A DNA stretch of 64,000 nucleotides from Lewinellaceae bacterium (GTDB lineage Bacteria > Bacteroidota > Bacteroidia > Chitinophagales > Saprospiraceae), in contig JACJYO010000005.1 of the NCBI GenBank assembly GCA_020636075.1, positions 62,001-126,000 of the forward strand, written 5' to 3'. Shown here piece after piece: positions 34,269 through 42,318 of this stretch (its first letter is position 1; each line of letters opens with the position of its first letter). Below the pieces are notes generated by a model. It was given only the letters and a program-made list of their open reading frames with translations, made no database searches and had not been told where the DNA came from. The position numbers were made by a program, and so were the translations under genes.

Positions 34269-35308
34269 TGGATTCTATTCTGATCGTCGATGACAACCGC
34301 CAAATACTCGAACAACTCAAGGAACTGCTTACGCTTGAAGGGTATCAGGTTGCATTTATCCCGCAAGGTGACTTTCTTTTTCAGCGGCTGGATAATGGCA
34401 ACTTTGATCTGCTGCTGCTCGACATCAACCTGCCGGGCCGCAGCGGGATCGAATGGCTCCGGGAGGTCAAGGCGCACCCAAAGCACCAAAACCTGCCGGT
34501 CATCATGATCACCGGTGAAGACGAGCGCACCACACTCAGCCAATGCTTTGACCTGGGCGCCAACGACTATATTCAAAAGCCGATCAATGAAATTGCCTTA
34601 AAAGCCCGGGTGCGCACGGCCATCACCGCCAAACGCTATCAGGAGCAACAGCTGGCGATGGAAAAACAGAAAGCGCTGCAATCCCGCATGATGATGCTCT
34701 CGGCTCAAATGAACCCGCATTTCATCTTCAATGCACTTTCCTCTATACAATTCTATTTATTGGAAAACGACACCCCGGCAGCCCTGAATTTTTTCGCTGA
34801 GTTTGCCGGACTTATGCGCAAAACGCTGGACAATTCATCAAAACCATTTATCACTGTTTCCGAAGAACTCGTTTTCCTTGGAAAATATCTTGCACTTGAA
34901 AAGGAGCGTTTTCAGGGACGTTTTGAGTACAGCATCAGCGAAGAACTGGAAGACCCCGATTCGACACACATCCCCCCCATGCTGCTGCAGCCGTATCTGG
35001 AAAATGCCATTGTCCATGGGTTCCGGGATCTGGATCATAAAGGAAAAATCGAACTGCAACTCACCGAGGCCGACGGCGTTGTCACTGCCATTATTCGGGA
35101 TAATGGTATTGGCCGGAAGGCCGCCGCAAAGCTGCGGACCGGTTCGGCGCATCGTTCGGTGGCCATGAGCAACACCAAGACCCGTTTGGAATTATTGAAG
35201 GCTGCGTATCAGGAAGGCGATTTCAACGTGGAGATCCATGATCTGGAGGAAAACGGCAAAGCCCTGGGCACTGAAATAACGATCCGGTTTGCGGGCGATT
35301 TGCACTAG
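34268..35308 (+). CDS. Receiver plus LytS-type histidine kinase
   Basis: This is a 346-residue cytoplasmic protein. An N-terminal receiver (ILIVDDNRQILEQL, LLLLDINLPGRSG with the phospho-acceptor Asp, NDYIQKPI) covers about residues 1-120. A linker helix follows, then a His_kinase (LytS/YehU-type) domain with QMNPHFIFNALSSIQFYL supplying the phosphorylated histidine. The HATPase part carries PPMLLQPYLENAIVHGF and IIRDNGIGRKAA. Proteins of this kind are normally partnered by a LytTR response regulator, and one lies convergently at 35767-36543. The start codon overlaps the stop of the giant hybrid kinase. The receiver lets it accept phosphate from that kinase, suggesting a relay from hybrid kinase to this protein to the LytTR regulator (inference). 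Confidence 0.93.
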   Translation: MDSILIVDDNRQILEQLKELLTLEGYQVAFIPQGDFLFQRLDNGNFDLLLLDINLPGRSGIEWLREVKAHPKHQNLPVIMITGEDERTTLSQCFDLGANDYIQKPINEIALKARVRTAITAKRYQEQQLAMEKQKALQSRMMMLSAQMNPHFIFNALSSIQFYLLENDTPAALNFFAEFAGLMRKTLDNSSKPFITVSEELVFLGKYLALEKERFQGRFEYSISEELEDPDSTHIPPMLLQPYLENAIVHGFRDLDHKGKIELQLTEADGVVTAIIRDNGIGRKAAAKLRTGSAHRSVAMSNTKTRLELLKAAYQEGDFNVEIHDLEENGKALGTEITIRFAGDLH

Positions 35309-35518
35309 AAACCACCTAGTATAGTATTTAAAATTGAGTGAAACAACCACCTCTTCGCGAAGGCCTGCCGTCTGCAAGGCATGCCTGATCGAAGGGGATG
35401 GTCCTGACATTTACTTCAACCGGAAAGTTGTGGCCAAGAGGATAGCCTTCGATTTCGTAAACATTGATCTGACGATCCGTACAGTTTTAAATAAATACCC
35501 GATAACGCGTTGTTCATT

Positions 35519-35704
35519 CAGATGTCTCCCCCGCAGGGCGGGGTCGACATGACAGTCTTTTATTTTGGAAACTAAATATTACCGGATTTCTCGCTACGCT
35601 CGAAATTGCGGCAGGGTGCAGGTAAAATTTCGAGCGTAGCGAGAAATCCGGTTGAAACTAATCTTGTCAATTCTACTTGTCATGTCGACCGAAGGGAGAC
35701 ATCT
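35519..35704. repeat. Nested inverted-repeat element
   Basis: An inner perfect 27-bp inverted repeat (35581-35607 and 35626-35652, arm beginning ACCGGATTTCTCGCTACGCT) encloses an 18-nt loop. Outer arms pair imperfectly: CAGATGTCTCCC...GTCGACATGACA near 35519-35553 with its complement at 35679-35704. It fills the 458-bp gap between two convergent signalling genes, otherwise empty of genes, and could serve as a bidirectional terminator. Confidence 0.8.
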
Positions 35705-35766
35705 GGATTTGAAACCGTAGAAGTCGTCTGACCAATAAATATCTTTTTTCTATGTGAAACCGTGAG

Positions 35767-36543
35767 CTAATCACTGCCTTGGGTAAGTACCTGCAGCAAG
35801 GCCTCTTTTCTCCGGACGGATACGTCTACATGCGAACCGTCATTCATAATGACATAGCCACCTTTCCCTTTAACATATTTCTCCACGTGGTTCAGGTTGA
35901 TCATGTGCGATTTGTGTACGCGAAAAAAATTGCATTGCTCCAGCAGCTCTTCATACTCCTTCAGAGGTTTTGAAACAATTATTTTTTTACCGCCCTTCAG
36001 GTGAAACTGGGCATAAGAGCGGTCGGCTTGCGCAACAAGAATATCATTCGCTTCTATGAAATCTATGCCTTCGGAGGTAGGCATAGCGATTTTGGTAAAC
36101 TTCCGGTCGGATTGGTTGAGGTTGGAGCGCAGCACTTCAAACTTCATCCGGTTTTCCGATCCGGATTTATCCGCCACTTTTTTCTCGGCCCGCGCAACGG
36201 CTTCTTTCAGTTCAAGGATATTCAGGGGCTTCAGCAAATAATCGAGCGCGGCAAACTTGATCGCGTTGATGGCATACAGGTCGTGTGCTGTTGTGAAAAT
36301 CACTTCAAAACCGGGCGCCGGATAGTGTTCGATAAGCGTGAAACCGTTTCCTCCGGGCATTTCAATATCGAGGAAAACTACGTCCGGCATTTCCTGTTCC
36401 ATCAATTCAATGGCTGCTTTGACTGAATCTGCCTTGCCCAGAATTTTAACCTGTGGGCAAAAATTTTGCAGCATGCGTTCTATTGTGGTCCGGTTTTTTT
36501 CTTCGTCGTCGACAATGACAGCGGTTAGCATAAATCTTGACAT
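35767..36543 (-). CDS. LytTR-family response regulator
   Basis: This is a 258-residue protein; ATG 36531 (MLTAVIVDDEEKNR) is an alternative start. The receiver has the acidic pair VDDEE, VVFLDIEMPGGNGF with the phosphorylated Asp, TTAHD and LDYLLKPL. The C-terminal LytTR domain contains KIAMPTSEGIDFIEANDILV, IIVSKPLKEYEELL, FFRVHKSHMINLNHVEKYV and NDGSHVDVSVRRKEALL, the typical ten-stranded DNA-binding fold signature. LytTR proteins bind direct repeats of a 9-mer spaced by about 12 bp. Five such paired sites with exactly that geometry lie within 16 kb, at the sulfatase, FGE, DUF6515-like, small-protein and channel promoters. It is the only LytTR gene in the window and so the best candidate for binding them. 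Its own promoter shows no such site. Confidence 0.94.
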   Translation of the reverse strand: MSRFMLTAVIVDDEEKNRTTIERMLQNFCPQVKILGKADSVKAAIELMEQEMPDVVFLDIEMPGGNGFTLIEHYPAPGFEVIFTTAHDLYAINAIKFAALDYLLKPLNILELKEAVARAEKKVADKSGSENRMKFEVLRSNLNQSDRKFTKIAMPTSEGIDFIEANDILVAQADRSYAQFHLKGGKKIIVSKPLKEYEELLEQCNFFRVHKSHMINLNHVEKYVKGKGGYVIMNDGSHVDVSVRRKEALLQVLTQGSD

Positions 36544-36602
36544 TTGGTTATTTAAACATTTGTGATAAAGATAACCCGATGAAATTAACTCAACCAGACT
36601 TC

Positions 36603-37271
36603 TTAGCCTTTCGACAAAAACTTCCCGACCAGAATGGCGACCAGGAGCGTCAGATACAACTGCCCGGAAATACTGATGAGTAACGCCAGGGACTTTGCTG
36701 CCGGCGTCAACGGGGTAATGTCGCCATAACCAAGTGTTATCAGCGTTGAGTAACTAAAGTAAACCAGTTGAAACAAGTGCCCGCTACCCTCCAACCGGAA
36801 TGACCCCGGCAAGGCTAATTCCATAATATGGCAAAACTGTCCACCCAAAAATCCCAGTATCAGATAGCCTGCTATTGAAGCAAGAATAATTTCGAGCGAC
36901 ATCGTTTTATGAAAGAAGATCAAGCGGAACAAGTGCCAGGTGAGAAAAACGGTAAACCCAAGTAATATTACAATTTGCAACCAGGTCAACCAGTCCGCTT
37001 GCTGCCGAAAAAAACTGAGCCAAATAATTGCAATCCCGAATAAACCCAGCCCGAGCCCTGTATAAAAATGACTACGGGTGTCCCGCACTACCTGAATGCC
37101 CGTTAGTACTACCGCGGAAAAAACTACTTCAAAAATAAGCTTCGGATAATTTGGGAAAAAGGCAATAGCGATCGGGCAGAGCAAAAGCAGCAATAAAGCA
37201 GCAACAAACAGCTGCATTTGGTACAATCGACTGTTTGTGGCAGCTGTATTCACGTTTTTGGCATCTTTCAT
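36603..37271 (-). CDS. Potassium-channel-like membrane protein
   Basis: This is a 222-residue protein with about six hydrophobic segments (LFVAALLLLLLCPIAIAFF, LIFEVVFSAVVLTGIQVV, GLGLGLFGIAIIWLSFF, LQIVILLGFTVFLTWHLF, IILASIAGYLILGFLGGQF, LALLISISGQLYLTLLVAILVG). The final pore-loop unit reads YFSYSTLITLGYGDITPLTPAAK, containing the TLGYGD potassium selectivity filter. The voltage-sensor-like arginine pattern is not evident, so it is best called an ion-channel-family protein (PF07885). Transcription starts from a promoter with the fifth LytTR-type paired site, placing it in the predicted regulon. Confidence 0.88.
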   Translation of the reverse strand: MKDAKNVNTAATNSRLYQMQLFVAALLLLLLCPIAIAFFPNYPKLIFEVVFSAVVLTGIQVVRDTRSHFYTGLGLGLFGIAIIWLSFFRQQADWLTWLQIVILLGFTVFLTWHLFRLIFFHKTMSLEIILASIAGYLILGFLGGQFCHIMELALPGSFRLEGSGHLFQLVYFSYSTLITLGYGDITPLTPAAKSLALLISISGQLYLTLLVAILVGKFLSKG

Positions 37272-37365
37272 TGGGTTGTATTTTCTTTTGAAAAATTTCA
37301 GATAATTATAAAAATGAAAGCGATCGTATAGTTTTCATAGTATATCCACACCCTTGATTTCATCT

Positions 37366-37437
37366 CAAAAATACCTGTCAAAACGGCCCTGTGCTGTATT
37401 ATAGTTTCCCAACGACGCCAGCCAGTTTCCCAACGAA
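37366..37437 (-). promoter_or_regulatory. LytTR-type paired site 5 with -7 box
   Basis: On the minus strand, half-sites TTCGTTGGG (37437-37429) and GTCGTTGGG (37416-37408) are 21 bp apart. TATTTTTG (37373-37366) is a perfect -7 box 35 bp from the proximal core. These are the least consensus-like half-sites, but the spacing is conserved. The leader to the channel start (37271) is about 95 nt. The rest of the 316-bp gap between 37271 and 37588 shows no gene. Confidence 0.7.
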
Positions 37438-37561
37438 AACGATGGGAAACGATCAATTCTCGAGTATCTCAGTCGCTGGCCATATAAATTCCTAAATAAA
37501 TCCAAACTAAAGCCAGATATCAAGAAGCATGAATAGCACCTCTTAGTTTACAAGAGACGCT

Positions 37562-37569
37562 TAGATTTG
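37562..37569 (+). promoter_or_regulatory. Candidate -7 box of the nitroreductase gene
   Basis: TAGATTTG fits the Bacteroidota TAnnTTTG box perfectly, 18 bp before the ATG at 37588. No clear -33 TTG is seen at the expected distance. Confidence 0.4.
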
Positions 37570-37587
37570 CCCAATAAATTTCAATCT

Positions 37588-38169
37588 ATGCAACATTCAG
37601 AAATCAATATCTCCACCCTTATCCATCGCCGCCGCTCAATCTTCCCCAAATTCTACAAGCCCGACCAACCCATCGACCGCACCGTAATCGAGCAATTGCT
37701 CGAAAACGCCAACTGGGCGCCAACGCACCGGCTGACCGAACCCTGGCGTTTCCAGGTGTTCCACTCCCCCGAAAGCCGCGCTGCCCTCGGCGATTACATG
37801 TCCGGCTACTACCAGCATTACACACCGCCTGAAGCGTTTTCCGAAGAAAAAATGGTAAAAGCCGGGGAAAACCCACGCCGCGCCGGCGCGGTGATCGCCA
37901 TTGTGCTGCACCGCGACCCGGAGGCCCGCATCCCGGAGTTTGAAGAAATTGCCGCCGTGGCCATGGCCGTTCAAAACATGTGGCTCACCTGCACGGAACT
38001 GGGCCTGGGCTGCTACTGGAGCACGCCAAAAGCCGCCCTCGAAGCATCCGATTTTTTGCAATTGGCGCCCAATGAATTTTGCCTGGGGCTTTTTTACCTC
38101 GGCTGGCACGACATGCCGGAGGTGCCGGGGAAACGGGGGGATGTTGGGGAGAAGGTTGTTTGGCGGTAG
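37588..38169 (+). CDS. Nitroreductase-family flavoprotein
   Basis: The start was placed at ATG 37588 (MQHSEINISTLIHRRRSIFPKFY), about 193 residues; the longer frame would start at TTG inside the -7 box. Family features are the N-terminal HRRRS FMN-binding arginines, ENANWAPTHRLTEPWRFQVF, AVAMAVQNMWLTCTELGLGCYW and the C-terminal GLFYLGW. These enzymes are FMN-dependent NAD(P)H oxidoreductases acting on nitro compounds or quinones; the physiological substrate here is unknown. The length is normal for the family. It is a single gene between the channel gene and the SIR2-STAND gene. Confidence 0.9.
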   Translation: MQHSEINISTLIHRRRSIFPKFYKPDQPIDRTVIEQLLENANWAPTHRLTEPWRFQVFHSPESRAALGDYMSGYYQHYTPPEAFSEEKMVKAGENPRRAGAVIAIVLHRDPEARIPEFEEIAAVAMAVQNMWLTCTELGLGCYWSTPKAALEASDFLQLAPNEFCLGLFYLGWHDMPEVPGKRGDVGEKVVWR

Positions 38170-38268
38170 ATTTAGGCGGCTGGAATTGCAAAAAGCCGGA
38201 ATAAGCCTACCACTTTATAGGTATGGTTTTTGGAATTGGTATTTTTGGCAACTCAATTCCCCGCAAGG

Positions 38269-41200
38269 ATGACCAATATCCCACCACCCATACTGGAAGC
38301 AATCCGCAACAACCGGCTCATTCTTTGGGTCGGCGCCGGCTTTTCGCAGCGCCGGCTGGGATTGCCCGCATGGCGCGGACTGGTGCATGAACTTTTGGAT
38401 ACTTGCCTGCCTCCCGATGATGCCTCCGGGATCAAAACCCGGCTTGATGCGGGGCAACTCACCGAAGTGCAGGCACTGGAGTCGATCCATGATCATGCAG
38501 AAAAATGCTTCCCGGTGCTTTTTGACCAGTTCCACTTAAGCCTGGATCGCGCTGATGAGCGGTTGCAGGATTTTCACCTGCTTTGGAATATCAGCCACAA
38601 AATCGTAACCACGAACTACGATACCGGGCTCGATCTTACCCGCCCGGGTTCGGTACCGAAGGTTGTTTACGACAAAAAGTACCAATTGAAAAAACTGGTG
38701 GCGGGCCAGAAATTCTATTTCAAACTTCACGGCTGCGCTTCCGAACCCGAAAACTGCATTTTATTCGAACAACAATACCAGGACCTGTACCGCGATACAT
38801 CGGCGGACAAACTCGATGTGCTGAGCGATGAAGACACCCCGGCTAAATTTCTGCTCAAAAATCTGCTGACCGACCATGTCGTCCTTTTTGTCGGCTTTGG
38901 CATCGAAGAGCGGATCGATTTTGTCCTGGAGTACATTCACAGATTACTGGGTGATACCGCTACTGCCAAATACACCTTAACCCACCGCAACAACACCGAT
39001 AACTGGCCCCACACCGAAAAATGGACGGTCGATGACTGGGACCAACTGCCTGAATTCCTCCAGCTGCTGGCCGAAGAAAAAGCGAAGCATACCGTACCGG
39101 TTGTGCGCGGCGACACGGTCATGCCTTTCGACCGCGCTTATGTTGGGCGCGAGGCCGATGTGCACGCCGTGGAAAACTTTTTCCGCAGCAGCGACAATTT
39201 CTTTTTCCTCTCCGGCGCCGGAGGCATGGGTAAATCGCACCTCTTGGACACTGTGCTGCGCCGCCTTCCTGCCGAACAGCAGCCGGTGTATTTCCGTATC
39301 GAGCGACACTACACGCTACTGACCATCACCCAAAAACTGGGCATAGAGCCCGTGCCCCCCGCCCCGGCCAACCAACCAAACCGGCATCTTTTAAAGGCCT
39401 TGGAACGGGTAAACCGGCCGCTGGTATTCGACGATTTTTATGAAATCAGCGACCCCGCGCTTTACTACACACTCCTCGAACTTCCGAAACAAACCAACAT
39501 CAAGTCGCTCATCATTTCCCGCAGTCTGGACCGGAATTGGGCCCGGTTTGACAGCGGCGTATACCACCGGGAACTGCGCGAACTCGAACGCCCGGACTTT
39601 GACACCTGCATGCGCGCCATGGCGGAAAAAATGCCCGCATACGCAGACAAGCCACCGACACCACAGCAGCTGGACATCTGCTGGGAACTTGGCGGCGGTT
39701 ATCCTCTTGGCGGCCTGTTGTTGTTGGGCCTGCTTACCGAGCCGGATTTTGATCCCGGCCATATTGAAAAACTCGACCTGGCGGGTGACCCCTCGCGGAG
39801 CCATTTTGTCAACCGCCTGCTCGATGCCATATTGAAAAAAGGCAGCGAAGCGGAGCGGAACCTGGCCCGCGAGATTGCCGTTTTTGCGGAGCCCGTGCCG
39901 GAGGCAGCATTTGCAGGTTTACCCGCATGGAATCCCGACCGCATTGCATTTTATTCCCTCTGGCATCGAAAAGGGTTGATATTTCGCCGCCAGGATGACC
40001 AGTACTTTGGCATGCACGCCCTTGTGCGCTCTTTGATCTTGAAGCAGCTGGGCGACGCACCCGAAGCCCGTGCTTGCGCTGGCCGATATTATGAATCGCT
40101 GACCAGCCAACTCGAAGTGGAGCAAGTAGTGGCACTGCAAAAAGCCTGGGAGCACTACAACTTAAGCACAGATGCTGAACGCGATGCATTTTCCAGGCGC
40201 ATGGAGGGAATTTATACGGGAGTGAATGTCGTTCAGTTACGCGATGAACAAGATTCCGCTTTAGCCATCGAGCGCTTTTCGTTTCGCTTGCAACTCAATC
40301 CTGATGATGCTAGTGCAGCGAATGAGCTTGGGATGGCTTACCGGCGGCAAGGCAATTACGACAAGGCTATTGAGGTGCTCCAAAAAGCCGCCGATGCCCA
40401 ACCTGATAATGTCATTGTTCTGAACGAGTTGGGGATTACATTGCGGGAGGCCGGACAGCGCGACAAAGCTATTGAAGTACTCCAAAAAGCTACCGCTGCC
40501 CAACCTGATAATGTTATTGTATTGAACGAATTAGGCATTACTCTACGGGAGAGCAGGCAGCGCGATAAAGCTATTGAAGTACTCCAAAAAGCTGCTGATC
40601 TGGGGAATATGCATGCCATGAACGAATTGGGCATCACACTACGTGAGACCGGACAGCGCGATAAAGCTATTGAAGTACTCCAAAAAGCTGCTGATCTGGG
40701 GAATATCCAATCGTTTAACGAATTGGGTATTACACTACGTGAGACCGGACAGCACAACAAATCTATTGAAGTACTTCAAAAAGCCACGGATCTGGGAAGC
40801 ATGTATGCTATGAACGAGCTGGGTATTACACTACGGGAACTCGGCCAGCGCGACAAAGCTATTGAAGTACTCCAAAAAGCTGCTGATTTGGGGAATACGC
40901 ATGCCATGAACGAATTGGGCATCACACTACGTGAGACCGGACAGCGCGACAAAGCTATTGAAGTACTCCAAAAAGCTGCTGATCTGGGGAATATCCAATC
41001 GTTTAACGAATTGGGTATTACGCTACGTGAGACCGGACAGCACAACAAAGCTATTGAAGTACTTCAAAAAGCCACGGAACAGGGAAATATCCAATCGTTT
41101 AATGAATTAGGCATTACACTTCGAGAGGCAGGACAGCACGACAAAGCTATTGAAGTACTCCAAAAAGCTGCTGAACTGGGGAATATCCAATCGTTTAATG

Positions 41201-42213
41201 AATTAGGTATTACGCTTCGTGAGACAGGCCAGCGCGACAAGGCTATTGAAGTACTCCAAAAAGCCACTGAACTGGGGCATGTGCCGTCCATGAATGAGTT
41301 GGGCATTACTCTACGGGAGACAGGACAACTCGATAGAGCTATTGAGGTACTTCAAAAAGCCACTGAACTGGGACAGGTGCCATCCATGAACGAGTTAGCC
41401 ATTACACTCCGGGAGACTGGACAACTCGATAGAGCTATTGAGGTACTTCAAATAGCAGCTAAACATGGGAATATCCAATCGATTAACGAATTGGGTATTA
41501 CACTACGTGAAGCAGGTCATTATGATAAAGCCCTTGAAGTCCTTCAGAAAAATGCGAATCGCGGGAATATTTATTCCATGAACGAATTGGGGGTAACCCT
41601 CAGTGAGGTTGGGCAAATCGACCAGGCAATTGCAGCACTCCGCAATGCACTTGAGAAAAACCCCACTAATCATGTTTTCAAATTGAGCCTGTTAAAAATC
41701 TACTTATATTTTCAACCCAATGGAGAGCTTGCCAATAATTTACTGGCTGAATTAAAACCTCGTCTGAAAAAGAAAAATTATTACAACCAAACTTTGGAGC
41801 AATTAGAAGCCTTATTGAAGTATGAAGCACCTGAATTAATTTTATATCGACTATACATCAAGCAATTATTTCATTTTAACTCCTGGCACTTTGCGGTTGA
41901 ATACATTTCAGGCCTCGTAGAAAAACACCCCCATGCTGAATTCAAAGCCCGCCTGGGCGAAGCCCTTTGCCAGCCAATAATCGGCCGTTACGCCGAAGGC
42001 ATCGCCTTGTACCGCGAAGTCATGGAGCAATTGGAGCAAAACCCTAAGCTCCGGGTTTACTACCAGGAGACTGCGTTACTACTTCTTAAAGCACTCCAGG
42101 CCAAAGGCGGCGCCAAAGAATTCCGAAAAAACTACCTCCGCCTGGAACCTGAACTGCGCGGCTACCCACCCTTCGAGGCGCTGCGTGAGGCCTGGGAAGC
42201 AGAGGAGCACTAA
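38269..42213 (+). CDS. SIR2-STAND-TPR (NLR-like) protein, probable NAD-depleting defence effector
   Basis: The start was placed at ATG 38269 (MTNIPPPILEAI, preceded by AAGG), 1314 residues; the earlier frame would begin at TTG. Residues 1-240 are a SIR2-like domain: VGAGFS (21-26), TTNYD with N116, KLHG with H154, and VLFVGFGIEERIDFV. N116 and H154 fit the catalytic Asn/His of NAD-cleaving SIR2 effectors such as ThsA. A STAND-type NTPase follows, with P-loop GAGGMGKS (316-323), LVFDDF as Walker B-like and SLIISRS. From about 685 to 1138 lie 14 TPR/Sel1-like repeats, 11 of exactly 32 residues. The C-terminal 170 residues are helical. Bacterial SIR2-STAND proteins (for example Avs5) sense phage proteins and deplete NAD; defence is therefore likely but inferred. 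It stands alone, without partner genes. Confidence 0.88.
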   Translation: MTNIPPPILEAIRNNRLILWVGAGFSQRRLGLPAWRGLVHELLDTCLPPDDASGIKTRLDAGQLTEVQALESIHDHAEKCFPVLFDQFHLSLDRADERLQDFHLLWNISHKIVTTNYDTGLDLTRPGSVPKVVYDKKYQLKKLVAGQKFYFKLHGCASEPENCILFEQQYQDLYRDTSADKLDVLSDEDTPAKFLLKNLLTDHVVLFVGFGIEERIDFVLEYIHRLLGDTATAKYTLTHRNNTDNWPHTEKWTVDDWDQLPEFLQLLAEEKAKHTVPVVRGDTVMPFDRAYVGREADVHAVENFFRSSDNFFFLSGAGGMGKSHLLDTVLRRLPAEQQPVYFRIERHYTLLTITQKLGIEPVPPAPANQPNRHLLKALERVNRPLVFDDFYEISDPALYYTLLELPKQTNIKSLIISRSLDRNWARFDSGVYHRELRELERPDFDTCMRAMAEKMPAYADKPPTPQQLDICWELGGGYPLGGLLLLGLLTEPDFDPGHIEKLDLAGDPSRSHFVNRLLDAILKKGSEAERNLAREIAVFAEPVPEAAFAGLPAWNPDRIAFYSLWHRKGLIFRRQDDQYFGMHALVRSLILKQLGDAPEARACAGRYYESLTSQLEVEQVVALQKAWEHYNLSTDAERDAFSRRMEGIYTGVNVVQLRDEQDSALAIERFSFRLQLNPDDASAANELGMAYRRQGNYDKAIEVLQKAADAQPDNVIVLNELGITLREAGQRDKAIEVLQKATAAQPDNVIVLNELGITLRESRQRDKAIEVLQKAADLGNMHAMNELGITLRETGQRDKAIEVLQKAADLGNIQSFNELGITLRETGQHNKSIEVLQKATDLGSMYAMNELGITLRELGQRDKAIEVLQKAADLGNTHAMNELGITLRETGQRDKAIEVLQKAADLGNIQSFNELGITLRETGQHNKAIEVLQKATEQGNIQSFNELGITLREAGQHDKAIEVLQKAAELGNIQSFNELGITLRETGQRDKAIEVLQKATELGHVPSMNELGITLRETGQLDRAIEVLQKATELGQVPSMNELAITLRETGQLDRAIEVLQIAAKHGNIQSINELGITLREAGHYDKALEVLQKNANRGNIYSMNELGVTLSEVGQIDQAIAALRNALEKNPTNHVFKLSLLKIYLYFQPNGELANNLLAELKPRLKKKNYYNQTLEQLEALLKYEAPELILYRLYIKQLFHFNSWHFAVEYISGLVEKHPHAEFKARLGEALCQPIIGRYAEGIALYREVMEQLEQNPKLRVYYQETALLLLKALQAKGGAKEFRKNYLRLEPELRGYPPFEALREAWEAEEH
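40525..41580 (+). repeat. Eleven 96-bp tandem coding repeats in the SIR2-STAND gene
   Basis: Repeats 3-13 of the protein are each exactly 32 residues (consensus NELGITLRETGQRDKAIEVL then QKAADLGNIQSF). They are nearly identical at DNA level. Differences concentrate in repeat residues 10-14 and 24-32. Repeats 3-5 and 6-8 form a 288-bp duplication. Confidence 0.9.
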
Positions 42214-42220
42214 TACAGAT

Positions 42221-42253
42221 TTTTGCAGCCTGCAAAGAATCTGAGTAGTTTTG
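42221..42253 (+). promoter_or_regulatory. Candidate Bacteroidota promoter
   Basis: TTTTG at 42221-42225 and TAGTTTTG at 42246-42253 are separated by 20 bp, matching the -33/-7 pattern. They lie 65 bp before the ATG of the gene at 42319 and immediately after the SIR2-STAND stop. Confidence 0.5.
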
Positions 42254-42318
42254 CGCACCCCGCAGGATTTTTTTCAAAAACAGTTCAAACCCACCGTCCC
42301 TTCTCTGCACCGCTGCTC

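Noticed and set aside
35334..35552. 72-codon plus-strand frame after the LytS-type kinase
   Set aside because: It runs into the inverted-repeat element and has no ribosome site, conserved motif or plausible composition.
40356..41306. Regular 96-bp direct repeats that look CRISPR-like, and repeated minus-strand frames over them
   Set aside because: There are no unique spacers, and the unit length is a multiple of three within a long coding frame. They are TPR-like coding repeats, and the minus frames are their shadows.
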